A stretch of 64,000 bases of DNA from Ceratodon purpureus (taxonomy: Eukaryota > Streptophyta > Bryopsida > Pseudoditrichales > Ditrichaceae), in contig CM026423.1 in assembly GCA_014871385.1 (NCBI GenBank), positions 8,766,803 to 8,830,802 on the forward strand, in the 5' to 3' direction. The notes under the pieces were generated by a model. The model was not told the origin of the DNA and did not search any database. It saw only the letters and a program-made list of their open reading frames with translations. This document shows positions 10,748 through 22,604 of the stretch, one piece after another (positions within the stretch are counted from its first letter, which is position 1; every line of letters starts with the position of its first letter). Both the position numbers and the translations under genes were made by a program.

Positions 10748-13700
10748 GGTCAGGGAAAAGGTGGATGTAGTGTGAGAAGGCCTTTTGTTCATGCATCTCC
10801 ACTTTCTCGAGGAATGGCAGATGTAGCGGTTGTTGCAGACAAGGTTTTTCTCTTCCAACATTAAACAATTAATTGTATATGTAGGGGTACAAACTATGGT
10901 CATCGTTTGTTAAAATGTATACTTAAAAAGGTCCTCCCATGAAGAATGTTCTAGATTTGTTGGTTCCAGACTTGGGGCTACGGTTATGTGGCATTTGGTC
11001 TGGTCAAAACTCCGTTGGTTCTACTGGGCCTCATGCCATGTAATTGTACTTTTACTTGAACTATTGTCTGAAAATCTAAATATCTCCGCTAAGGAGGTAT
11101 GTCTCCTATGGTCTTCGGTGTTTGTGACCATTAATCTGATGAGACTTCATCCTCTTGTTTCAAAAATTAAATTAAAAATGTAAAAAATGTTATAGAGAAT
11201 AGAAAATAAAAGTCTTGAATTTAATTCGTCAAATGGGTCAATTTGCAGATGAATGTGCGAGATGCCCTGAATTCAGCTTTAGACGAGGAGTTGACCCGGG
11301 ACCCTCTCGTCTATGTCATGGGAGAGGAAGTATGTGTCAACCACTTTTTATGTTCATATAATAATTTCAAATAATGTCTTTCCGTGTAGTGTGAATAGTT
11401 TTTTTACAATCATCAAAAAGGGTTTTACTAAGGCACAAAGATGAAATCATGATGAATAATCTTCCATCCTGTCACTGGGCATGATCAGATGTGTGATCAC
11501 TCCGATTTCCATATCACAAGTCTGTGCAATGTGTTTGACTTCATTCCAGAAAAACATTGCTATGACAATGAAGCCACACCCGAGAACCACATTGTTTTGC
11601 AAAGTTGTTGATGAGTGTGCTTTTCATCGCTTCAGGTTGGACAATACCAAGGTGCCTACAAGGTGTGACTACCAATGCTCTCTCACTTCCTCCCCAAAAA
11701 ATTATGTTAGAGGAATTCAAGTTTTTAAATGTACAAATCATTGTTATACTTTGGAAAAATAGCGTACCATTCCTGAACCAGTGTAAGGATTGTATTTTCT
11801 TCATGTAGTAAATGGCCAAACAAGGGCTGCAAGATGCATATTTCACTTAAATTTTTTAATAGATTATGAAAGAAATATTGATTTTATTTTATTTTAATCT
11901 TTAGAAGCTAAAATCACCTTTGATATTAGTTGTATGGTGTTTTTCTTTAGCTTTTTGGAAATAATATGACAAAGTCTATAAGATTGATACATTTTTTACT
12001 TAATATGAATAAATTGTGAGCACTTTATGACACTTGTAGTTATAGCAATATAAGAACCCAATTAAGAAATGAGTAGATTGTAGAATGGTGGTAACCACCA
12101 ATCTAGATGGCCTCTTATACAGAACAGGCTTGGGTTTAATGGAAGCTAAAAGTTCTGATAAGCATCTGGGAAGGTTCTGGTAAGAGGTAGAAGCTGAAAA
12201 TGGATTTGTTGATGGCAAATGGCAGATCACCAAAGGTCTTCTTGAGAAGTATGGAATTGAACGTGTTAGGGATACCCCAATTACTGAGGTTGGAAAAATA
12301 ATGAAATTTAATGTTTTAAACATTTCATTTCATGTTACATATATACATTGATTGGAAATTTTGAGAAATTTGCAAATGTAATAGCTTAGCCACATAGCAG
12401 AATTGCTACTAATCCAAAAGATTATAGTAATTGTTTATTTGGAAAATTATTTCTTTCAAATAAATGTTGCCAATAGCACTTTCTACCTTGCAATATTGCA
12501 AGTTTCATAAAGTGTTGCGAATAGCACTTTCTACCTTGGAAAATTTACCAGGGTGGTTTATATCTATCTGTATCTTGTTTCTTTTTTTCTTTAATTTCAG
12601 ATGGGCTTCACTGGAATAGGGGTGGGATCAGCATTCTACGGATTGAAACCTGTAGTTGAATTCATGAGCATCAACTTTGCTATGCAGGTGAGCTACGCCT
12701 TCTCGGCATTTTTTGCTATTTGGAATTATTTAATTAATGAAAATATTTGATGATACAAAAAAAACTGAAATTTATGCAAGATGAGATCAAGCATGAATTA
12801 AATTAAAAAATTATTCGAAATTTTACTAAAAATGTACATTGAAAATAATAGTATCTACTACTTTTAGCAGTGCTAGAAGAACTTCATCGCTGTGTTGAAT
12901 TGAGAGAAAATCAAACAAGCATTATGTTAATTGCGTTTTTTTTTACATGGAATGACTATGGTGAAATGAAACCATTATTTTTGATGAATTTGTACCATTG
13001 AAGATCAAATAGGTTTATTAGATTGACGTTGCCACACGAATCATTTTACATAGAGTGGATTCATAGGAAGTGTGGATCTTCCACACTTATATACATGAAG
13101 CTAGTGTTTGACATTCTTATGTGGCAATTCACTTTCAGAGCATACATAATTAGAATCATATTAGATTATAATGAGAATGGTGTAGTGTATGATTTTGCTT
13201 GAAGATGATTTTTCCTAACCTTACTCACTTGCTCTAAGTGATGTTCAATGGACACAGGCCATAGACCATGTGATCAACTCCGCGGCAAAGATGTTGTACA
13301 TGTCAGGAGGCAAGATTTCGGTGCCCATAGTATTTCGCGGACCCAATGGAGCTGCTGCTGGGGTGGGTGCTCAGCATTCTCAGGTACAACATTATAATAC
13401 AAATTTATTAAAATTAAACCATACTTGATTTTGCACAGAAATGACTAGTTGGAGTTATTTGTAAACTCCAAAATTTTCTCATTCAAAGATGAAAATATGA
13501 TCTCACCTCCTTCTCAATATACCTCATCTCTATATGTGATTGAAACACAACTATCAGAATAAGAATATTGAAAGACATATTTTAATTTCAATATTTTGAG
13601 TTGAAAGTAGGTACCCATCCAGCTTATGGAGGAAAATTGGTGAGAGATGTTTAAAACTGAAATCTTAAATTCACCAATTTTTCTCATGTACAAATGTAAT

Positions 13701-16700
13701 ATTTTAATGAGGAAATTTTGAATGATATATTTTTTTCCTATGTACAATTGTAAAGAACTACCAACTCTACCATGATGTTTGTAATATTAGTTTTTTTTCA
13801 ATGTTATGTTTCTGATATTTCATGCTAATATTAGTTTTTGACAATTATTTGAATCCTTCGATTCTTCGTCTTTTGTGTTTTTTGGGTTTTGGTATTATTG
13901 TGGACAAATATTCTAGTGAAAATGCACATGATACTAGAATGCAGTGTTTTGCAGCATGGTATGGATCATGCCCAGGATTGAAAGTGCTAATGCCATATGA
14001 TGCCGAAGAAGCTAGAGGCCTCCTCAAAGCAGCTATCCGCGATCCGGACCCCTGTATTTTCCTTGAAAATGAACTACTGTAAACTATCAACATACTCTCA
14101 TAAATGGAAATAATTTATAGCTTCTCTTCCAAATAAATTATCATGGAAACAAAAAAATAGTTTAGACTTGTCGATTACAAATAATGATATCATAATTTCT
14201 AGCTATTTATTATATTAAAAAAACTGATTAATCTTTGTTTTAACTTTTGATTACAATTTGGAATATACAAATTTATTTGTTCAATAATAAGATTTTCAAC
14301 CGGGAAAAAAAAAAAAAAAAACAAACAAAAACAAAAACAAAAACAAAAACAAAAGCACGAAATCCATAATTTATTGTAAATGACTGCTTTTAGTTTTAAG
14401 AATACCAGTCACTAAATATTTTGAACGTCTTTAAATTGGACTTTCTTTTATAGGTATGGTGTAGAATATCCAATGTCAGCAGCTAGTAAAGACAAAGATT
14501 TTACTCTCCCCATAGGTCAAGCTAAGGTAAAAACAAACATTGTTCATATACTTTCAAAATATTGTAAAAATGTGGTAAATATTTCTAATGAACATGTATC
14601 TTGTGTTGAAATCATTTTTGATTTGTACAATATTACATATACACGAACAAATTTAGGATTGTGTGTTTGGTATTGGACAAAATTTTGATCATGTAATAAA
14701 TTTGAACATCAAGGTTCAAACAATCAAACTAAACAAACACTTTTTATACTAAAGCATTTGGATATTGCAATTTTTAGTGCTTGATTGGTCCAAATCTTTT
14801 TGCTTCATCTCCATTAAGTTCACTACAAGATTATACAATAGAAAAATTCACAATAAAATATTTGACTTTTCAAAACAATGCTTCCTATTACAACCATTTA
14901 ATCTTAAAAGATTTATTTTCATTCATTTTGAATTTTTATTGATTTTTTTTTTAATATAGATATACTCCTTCAATGATTGCATTTGTATTGAATCATATTT
15001 GTAGTAAATATGCTTCATTATTTTTTAATATATCATCAATGAAAAATACCATTTCAATTTTATTAAAGATTGGAGTTTGTACCTTCTATTAAAATTGTAT
15101 CAAAAAACATTTGAAATATATTAGAGTTATTCTAGAAGTCATCTCAAGTTTTAAAAGATACAATGAATTTTTCTTTATAAGTTTAAAAAGATACAATGAA
15201 TTTTTCTTTATTAGTTTAAAAAAATACAATGAACTATATTATTAGTTTCTATTCCAAACAATTTGGGAGACATGGAAGAGCTTGGTGGTGTGACTATATT
15301 CAATGTATAAGAGCTTAGTGTTCTCTTAGCTAAAAAAAAAATTAGTTTTACCATCATTCCATCCTTGAAAATTAGTTTTACCATCATTCCATCCTTGAAA
15401 ATTAGTTTTCTTTGAGTGTGACAACCACAAAGCTCTTCCATATCTATTAGGCTACTTAGATTGAATAAATAAGACTATATTGAATCAAAAATCATTGATA
15501 TCCAACTCAGATACCATGTGAATTTACAAATAATTTTAATATTTTTTTCCACTTTTGCATAGATAACCCAATGAACATCTTGCGCATCTAGATAATGCGG
15601 GAAGGCAAGGATGTAACAATAGTAACGTTCTCTAGACAAGTTGAAATTGCTTTGAAGGTGTGTTTTTTACTTGCAACTAAACTTATGATTTTGTGTTATT
15701 TATATGGTCTATGTATGCAATATTACTATCACCAATGATCATTTATAACATTAAGTGATGTTTCAGGCAGCAGACATTTTAGCCAAAGACGGAATCAGTG
15801 CTGAGATCATCAATTTAAGATCCATTCGCCCTCTTGATAGACCATGCATTAATAACTCTGTACGCAAAACTTCAAGGCTGGTAACACTGGAAGAAGGGTG
15901 GCCACAGCATGGAGTTGGATGCGAAATCATGTAAGCTATGATTTTAAAATTAAAATTAAAATAAAAAGATAATAAAATAAAAAATTGAAATTTTCTGAAT
16001 TCATTTAAGACGTAATTCTAGTAATAAATTAATTGAGCAAGGGATTTTCAGTTTTTTTAAATCTGATTTTTTTTGGATAAGTCCCGAGATTATACTAGAT
16101 GATTTTATATAACTTTAAATACTAGAAATACCTTATTGCACTTCAATTTTTTTGGGTAAATAGTCTTCTAAAATAAAAATAAAAATTACATCTTTGTGAA
16201 ATCTTGTATGTGAATTTACTAAGCGTCGTGCAAGCTCAAGGAAGTAGAATTGGAAATCATTTTCTTATAATTATATAAATGAATCTTTGTGTTTGGTTTA
16301 ACTTGAATGCAAAATAAGTTATGGAAAAACACATTCACTTTGATTGATAGTTACAAGACTTTAAACTCAAATAATGAGTATTCTATAAGATACCATTTAA
16401 ATATTTAAAATTTGCAATATTTTTAGATTGAAAACCTTACTTTTCCATGAACAAAGATTTTTGAAGTGCCAATTTTGCAACTTTCTATGGGCTCTTGTGC
16501 TTCAACTAGGTTTGTTGATACAATGTAATTTTTGAATTTTAATATCCTTTAACCCCTAAAGGACAATTTGCCACATTTGGGCTTTTTTGGAATTTGGGCA
16601 TGTACCTATGAATGTAATTTATATTAGGATTTTTTGAAATTTTTAATGAAGGTGGGCCGTTCGGAGATCTTCGTGTGGGTATTTCTATTTTTCAATTCCG

Positions 16701-19700
16701 ACATCAGGATCAAAAGTTATGAAGGTTTAAGTGTCAAACGCTGCTCGTTGGGCAGCTGCTGAATTTTTCTAAGCCACTGTGAATGCATCAAATTCTGCCC
16801 AAAACTGCCCAAAGACGAAACCTTGAAATTCCACCAAAAATTGAGATTTTGATATTTTTCAAAAGTAAAAATTTCTATTTATAGATAAGGCAGTAGAGCA
16901 TGTTCCCACCGTTCGGATTTTTAATCTATTTTTTTTTCATATGCTATTTTTATTGTCCAAAAACGGCCTTTGTTTGTGAATTTCAGTATACCCCCTAGCG
17001 GAAAATGATTTTTTTGGCAACTTTCCACAACTTTTTTGAATAAAATTTTCTTAGTACAATTAGCTAACTCAGTCTTCTTTGACGTGCATCAAAACCACCA
17101 AAATCCATAATGCAAAAAAATGGTTTTTTGGGCCTTCAAAACTCTGCTGTCCCCTTTTTTTGCAGGGAAAAAAAACTTGTTTTTCTACTTTGAATGTTAT
17201 GATCTTGCAATTTTTGAAGAATGAATGTGTGAGATTTGGTGGACATGTAGACATAGAAGTTAGCTACAAGATCTTATGGTTAGATGTTCTAAAAAAGACC
17301 CCGAGTTTGCAAAATCCACCTTGCTTTGACGAGGGGCTGTTTTGAGGCAGTTTTGATGGAAAATACCCTCAAAACTTTAGGGGTTAAGGGTGTACCCATG
17401 GTTGGGGTATTATGTAGAAAGCCTTCAAAGGTCTTGTAGTTCTACAAACTTGAATTAAGACTCATGGACTCAATGGAAATGTTTTTTTTTTCATGCCATT
17501 GGCCGCTGGCTAATTTGCATATTGTCTTTCCTTGACCTGATCCTTTTCATAGGATTTTACATAAAATCACATGTATTACAATGTGTTGATTCTATCCATT
17601 TGGATTCTTGTGTTCCTTACCCTTTTTGTTTTTAGGTTCTTGTCTTGAAATCCTGTTTGATACTTCAATTTTCTCTGTGGAGACGGAATCAAATACATGT
17701 GCTTCATTGTACAAGCAAAAAATGATTCAATCCATTGTCACATTTTCATTTTACTAGGTGTAGACAGTATGTACATTTGTTTGACTCTGATTCGGGGATA
17801 TGTTTGGTGTTTAGTAGTGACTTCTGGGAAACCCATAAGGGGCAGTTTATGAGTTGACCCATTATGACTTTAATTCGTGAGTTCTTTGAAATAATAGATA
17901 GCCTATGCATAAGTCTCTTGTGACTTCAGGACAGTTTCTGAGCTACATGTTTTGTTTTTAACCAAGTACTTTCCTAGTGGTCTCTCTCCATCCTTTCAAT
18001 CCTGTCAAAATGAGCTGGTGTATGTGAGCTTACGGCCGCTTCACAATATGGACTACAAAGATTGACAAAGATGAATAATTTATTTCTATGGTTATGGCTC
18101 TCGGTATAGAGTCGTGACCATGGAAAATCAAAAAGCGTTTTTTAAGGGTCTTGGTAACTTTCCATGGATTTGGACCAGGAAGAATATGGACTGGTTTTTA
18201 GTGTCTTTCTCCTTGATTTTTGTCAAGTTGACTACTTTTGATGGACTTGACAAAATACCCATTGAACCAAAGAACATTATCTTTCAAGCAAAAAATAACA
18301 TATATAGGTAATCCCAATCCCTCTGATCAATCTTGTTTTTCCAAAGTAATATAAAGTGAATTTTGATGATGACAATCATTTCAATCAATCACAAATTTTA
18401 GAACCTTGTGATCAATCTTTGTAGTCCATACTGTAAACTGATAGCAAGTCTGTTCACCCTTGAACAAATTTTTCTTCTTAGAAAAACAAGATTTGTCTTC
18501 CAAAAATTTAATTTTTTCCATCCTTAAAATTTCCATCTTTTTTCTTTTTTAAGTATTATATATAAACGAACTATCAATGTATGGTAGTCTGGATGGCCTT
18601 TAGACACATGGGAAGGTAAGAAACATAAATTTTAATGCCCACAATTCAGTTCTTTGATCACACTAGCTACCAACTTCTACAAGGAATGGTGTTGTTGGGT
18701 GTTGAAAACCATTGGAGTTTCAACTTCTTGTGCGGGTACCAAATACAAGTTGCTGTATTTGGGAGCGGTCTGTGCTGTTGAGTCCATGCATCACATGTGT
18801 TACCGGTGGAAGTTTTTGAACAGGATTGAATAACAACAGTGTGCATCCATTACACTTGTGTGGATGTACTTACCACAGAGTACTTCAAATGTTGACTTCT
18901 TTGAATTATCCAACTCTGAATTAGCTCAATACCCTCAAGTCAGCTCCCATTTGGATTGAAAGGGCTTGTCCTTTATTGACTATCTCCCAGTGTGTAGAGA
19001 GTGTTGAAGGGGAGGAAAAACTGTCTCCTTACATGTCATAGATGATCAATTCGGTCACCAAACATCCAAAAATCTAATTTAGTACTTCCATGAGAGTATG
19101 ATATTATATCTTCTGTTGAATTACAACCTTTGGTCAAAGTGTGTTATTCATATAATAGGGTTGTTTCTTTGTTGAAAGAATCAACATTGAGTGAGAAATA
19201 AACATTTGAAATTAGAACTTAATTGAAAGCCAACAGAACTTTGGCCATTCATGAGTCCATGATTTTTTTTCAATAATATTGTTTATTTTTGATAACATAT
19301 CTCAATAGAAATCTTCTATTATTTTCACTTAAGAATATCCTATTTTAAGACTCATCTTCTCATATGAAAGAAAAACAAAACAAAAATAATAGTAATACAC
19401 TTTTCATGAGCCACTTTGGATCATATAGAAAATTAGAAAAAATGAACAATAGGAATTGAATGTAGTACCATTAACTTCCTTTTAATATTACCTCTAGAAA
19501 ATAAGAAATTAAAAAAAAATGAAATGAGAATATTAGAATGAAAATGAACCTCAAAAATGAGAAAATAAAATAACATGAGAAATGCGTTTAGAAGAAAAAG
19601 AAATTGAGAAATGGGCTTAGAGGCATAAGGATTAAATTAGGTCTATATTCTCCAAAACATTTCTAAATATGTAGAGTATGAAATGAGTACATTTGGGCAT

Positions 19701-20195
19701 CTTGTATTGTGACGGTTTCAAGTCTTATTCAAAAATATTACATGTGGTAAATTGGCAGAGCAACAATATGTGATGAAAGCTTTTTTTACTTGGATGCACC
19801 CCCTGAGCGAATTTGCGGAGCTGATGTGCCAATGCCCTATGCTGTGAACCTTGAAGCTCTGGCAGTACCTACGGTTAGAAATTCCTTAAGCAACAACTAA
19901 CAATTCTGTGCGGCACTATATTGCAAACTTCACTCATTCTCCCCGTAAATTTTATTGATTCATGGCATTCCTTAGTTTGTTGTATGTTACCTTCAATGCC
20001 AACATTTTTCAAAGATGGTACCCTGATTACAATGATCTCATTCTTTGAACAAGGTACCACTCATGTCTTTGATTTGGTACCCAAACTTTTATGTTTACAC
20101 TGGTCCTAAGTTAACGTAGAAGTGAGTGTATTCAGATGGACGACATCATTCGAATTGTGAAGCGGTGCTGCCATCGTGGAAGAGCTGCTGCATGA
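10748..20195 (+). CDS. PDHB: Pyruvate dehydrogenase E1 component subunit beta, mitochondrial
   Basis: E1 beta forms the alpha2-beta2 thiamine-diphosphate enzyme that decarboxylates pyruvate in the mitochondrial matrix. Exons read by eye: 10748-10843, 11249-11329, 11636-11662, 12226-12288, 12601-12687, 13258-13383, 13945-14078, 14454-14526, 15592-15657, 15767-15930, 19759-19873, 20136-20195 (TGA). All junctions are AG/GT and phases agree, giving 364 codons including the stop. Hallmarks in order: [121 protein letters not shown] and GADVPMPYA. The first exon ([14 protein letters not shown]) looks like the end of a mitochondrial presequence. The initiating ATG probably lies in a short upstream exon I could not place. 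The length matches the roughly 363-aa plant protein. The 3.8-kb intron 15931-19758 carries a TTAA-flanked element. Confidence 0.92.
12466..12538. repeat. 25-bp direct repeat in PDHB intron
   Basis: GTTGCCAATAGCACTTTCTACCTTG at 12466-12490 recurs with one mismatch at 12514-12538, 48 bp away. It sits about 60 bp upstream of the acceptor of the 12601-12687 exon. No function is apparent. Confidence 0.7.
14301..14355. repeat. Poly-A / (CAAAA)n microsatellite in PDHB intron
   Basis: A run of 17 A is followed by tandem CAAAA-type units up to a CAAAAGCACG end. It lies in the intron between the exons ending at 14078 and starting at 14454. Confidence 0.7.
15148..15234. repeat. 33-bp tandem repeat, about 2.6 copies, in PDHB intron
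   Basis: Copies at 15148-15180, 15181-15213 and 15214-15234 share GTTTAAAAAGATACAATGAA and then TTTTTCTTTAT. The array lies in intron 14527-15591. Confidence 0.75.
15341..15418. repeat. 30-bp tandem repeat, 2 full copies plus a partial, in PDHB intron
   Basis: ATTAGTTTTACCATCATTCC followed by ATCCTTGAAA is repeated exactly at 15341-15370 and 15371-15400, with the start of a third copy at 15401. It is 107 bp downstream of the 33-bp array in the same intron. Because the period is a multiple of three, the complement gives a repeated peptide frame that should not be mistaken for a gene. Confidence 0.85.
16549..17387. mobile_element. TTAA-flanked non-autonomous DNA element, copy 1
   Basis: The element runs from CCCCTAAAGGACAAT at 16553 to TTTAGGGG ending at 17383 (831 bp). 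It has short inverted ends CCCCTAAA/TTTAGGGG and an identical TTAA on both sides (16549-16552, 17384-17387). A second copy with the same ends, same TTAA and the same interior order lies at 38611-39466. Exact TTAA duplications next to CCC-starting termini are typical of piggyBac-superfamily elements. The interior has only an 88-codon frame without transposase features. It inserted into the longest intron of PDHB. Assignment to piggyBac is an inference from ends and target site only. Confidence 0.75.
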
Positions 20196-22600
20196 CTGCA
20201 ACCACTTTACGTTTGAAACTCTCGCCTTCAAAACATTGAACCCATTACTTGAAGATTCCTCTTAGGTGGGAAGTTTTTAAAAGACCTTAAATTGTGTTCA
20301 TTCCCCACTGATTTCAAAAAGTCAATTTGTTAGAAAACCAATGTGGATAATATTCAGACTGTTGTTAATCAGTTGACTTGAAAAAAGTTTACATGTAGTT
20401 TTTGATTGTACAAAGTGATTTTCATGAAAAATAAATGATATTTTGTAATTGTTTATAATCTTGTTGTACAATTTTACAAAACGTTCATATGAGAAAAATT
20501 GGTAGAAAATTTATAGTGAATATATTGAATCAATGATAATGATATTCAGTACGTAATTCCAATAGGCATATGTGAGGTTTAACATATACGTGCCAAATAA
20601 TTAATGAAAGTGGATAAATTCCACTTGGCATTTAAAGGATTAATGATGTAAAATTTAGCTAGGTGGGACCAATTTCTAAAAATACACTTGTTTATAATTT
20701 TGATATTGTAACACCATAGGAGGTTTGCCACTTGGTACAATATTTATTTATTTAAATAAAATAAGGTTTCCCTTTTAACCCCTGAAATTTTCAATTTCTG
20801 ATTTTCGGCAAATAAATCATTGAAATGACTTTAAATGGCATAGAAATAACAAAATATTATAAAAACTAATTCTTTTTTTGTTTTTGTTTTTTTGTCTTCA
20901 TATTCTTCTATTTTTATATTTTTAGTTTTAGAATTATTTTTGGACGAACCTGCTATGGTACTACAATAGATCATTTGGCTTACTTTATTTGCATCATTTT
21001 GTATCAAACATAAAGTTTTATATTGATGAATGAGAGAATTTATTTATTTGATAGTTTATACTTTGTCAAATTTTTATTTTATTTTTAATAATACTCTATT
21101 TATGGTTGATTTTAATATAAAAAATAATGGAAAAAAGAATATACCATGCACAATACAAAAAGAGAGCTTCAATATTTATAACAATAATTGAAAGAAACTG
21201 TTGTCTAAACAACAAGTTCTAGTTAATGATCAACATTCCAAATATTAAATGAAACACAAGAACCAATACTATCAAGTTAACAAACGTTTAATGTTGGTTA
21301 TTGACCATTTTAATGTACTCGCATATTACCAAATGCATAAAATTGATCAAATTTACATAAAAAAACAAAAATTGCTCAACCAAATCAACCAAACTGAAAG
21401 AACTGAAGTTCCACTAAATTCCATCATCAATGAAGAATTCTGGGCAACAATAAATTCACAATCACTACAATTTTCCACCATTCTATTGTCACAAGGAGAT
21501 TCAGTTACATGTGCATCTCTCATTACTGTACCCTGTGTTGCCAAATCATGAATTCAGACTTCATTTGCAAGTTGACAACCCTGACAAAGCTCCGCAGTGA
21601 TTAGCATGCCATTCAATTTGTGGCAGAAACAAAGGTCCTTAGTGATGTGTAATCCATTCATTATGCGATGGGACACAAAACTGGTAGCACCAGCATCTCC
21701 AAAAAAATTAATGCGTGCTCACATGTGGTCATGAAATGAAAAAAAGGAGTTATCATCGTGTGCCCACTTGTTTGTTTAATTGTTTTCTGGGCCAATGAGA
21801 CCTATGTAGCACCAATTGCAAGTGACCTGATTCACTACGTCCATGGAGGCAACATTCTTAACCATTTGGCCAGAGACCATCTTCCTGGTCAAGGAATAAT
21901 ATGGTTGTAACCCAAGCTGTAACCTGGACTGAAAATACCAAAAGGAATGGAAACCACTAAGAATTTGGTTAAGGAATGACGTTCCTAAGAATTTGATGGA
22001 CAGAGCACAACTTACTGTCGTCCCTGTGCCTCCATCTCCACTTGTTTGGGTTCTTCCAGGTTGATCATCTTCATGGAATGAAAGTGTTTCTGCATTCACT
22101 TCAACATGTTAGCATTTCGGAACTGAAGAGAGCGTTAAAAGGAAGTACGAAGAGGGTCACCTTAGACTGGATTATTGCCGATCATTTGTGAAAGGGAGGA
22201 GAATAATAGAAGAGGAGTAAATTCTCCGGAGATGAGAGAACATGAAGTACGTCGCGAGAACTGTAGGAATTAAATATAGCATTCATTTGAGCTGCAATTA
22301 ATTCAATGATTTCCTTTCAAACCGTGATTCCTTTGAAGTGACATTCTATGTGGACAAGAGTGTTAACAGTTCCTTGTACTCGATAATTCAGATGAGACTA
22401 CCCAGTTTATGAACAGTTTCGTTCTACGAATAAAGCTGTGAGTGCGAATGACTTGAAACGCACACCAGTTAAGACATGGGATCTAAGTCGATCGTTCTTC
22501 TGTTCAACCTCGATTGAATGCAGAAGGGCTGTAGACTATCATCTGATGGCAACGGAGAGCCCGAATTTTGAGTATTGAATGACGTGCAGAGGACGAAGAC
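20196..22600. other. Intergenic region between PDHB and the SCAI gene
   Basis: The two genes converge here, so this holds both 3' UTRs. The stretch 20280-21200 is very AT-rich. The complement of 21550-21780 gives a broken frame with a GDAGATS word recalling a retropepsin active-site context, but with stops and no linked copia or gypsy domains, so it is not annotated as an element. Nothing else is supported. Confidence 0.4.
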
Positions 22601-22604
22601 TAGA

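Noticed and set aside
15211..15441. Minus-strand frame with repeated [10 protein letters not shown]
   Set aside because: It is a translation of the 30-bp tandem array in a PDHB intron, not a gene.
17079..17345. 88-codon frame in the TTAA element considered as a transposase fragment
   Set aside because: No DDE/D motif or zinc-binding tail; the frame covers only a third of the element and looks incidental, though it is retained in copy 2.
20770..20800. TTTTAACCCCTGAAA considered as the end of a third TTAA element
   Set aside because: Only the first few bases match; the sequence beyond does not follow either end of the two real copies.
21353..22099. Minus-strand frames with a GDAGATS word, considered as a copia or gypsy protease relic
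   Set aside because: Only one short word fits; stops interrupt it and no integrase, reverse transcriptase or gag sequence is nearby.
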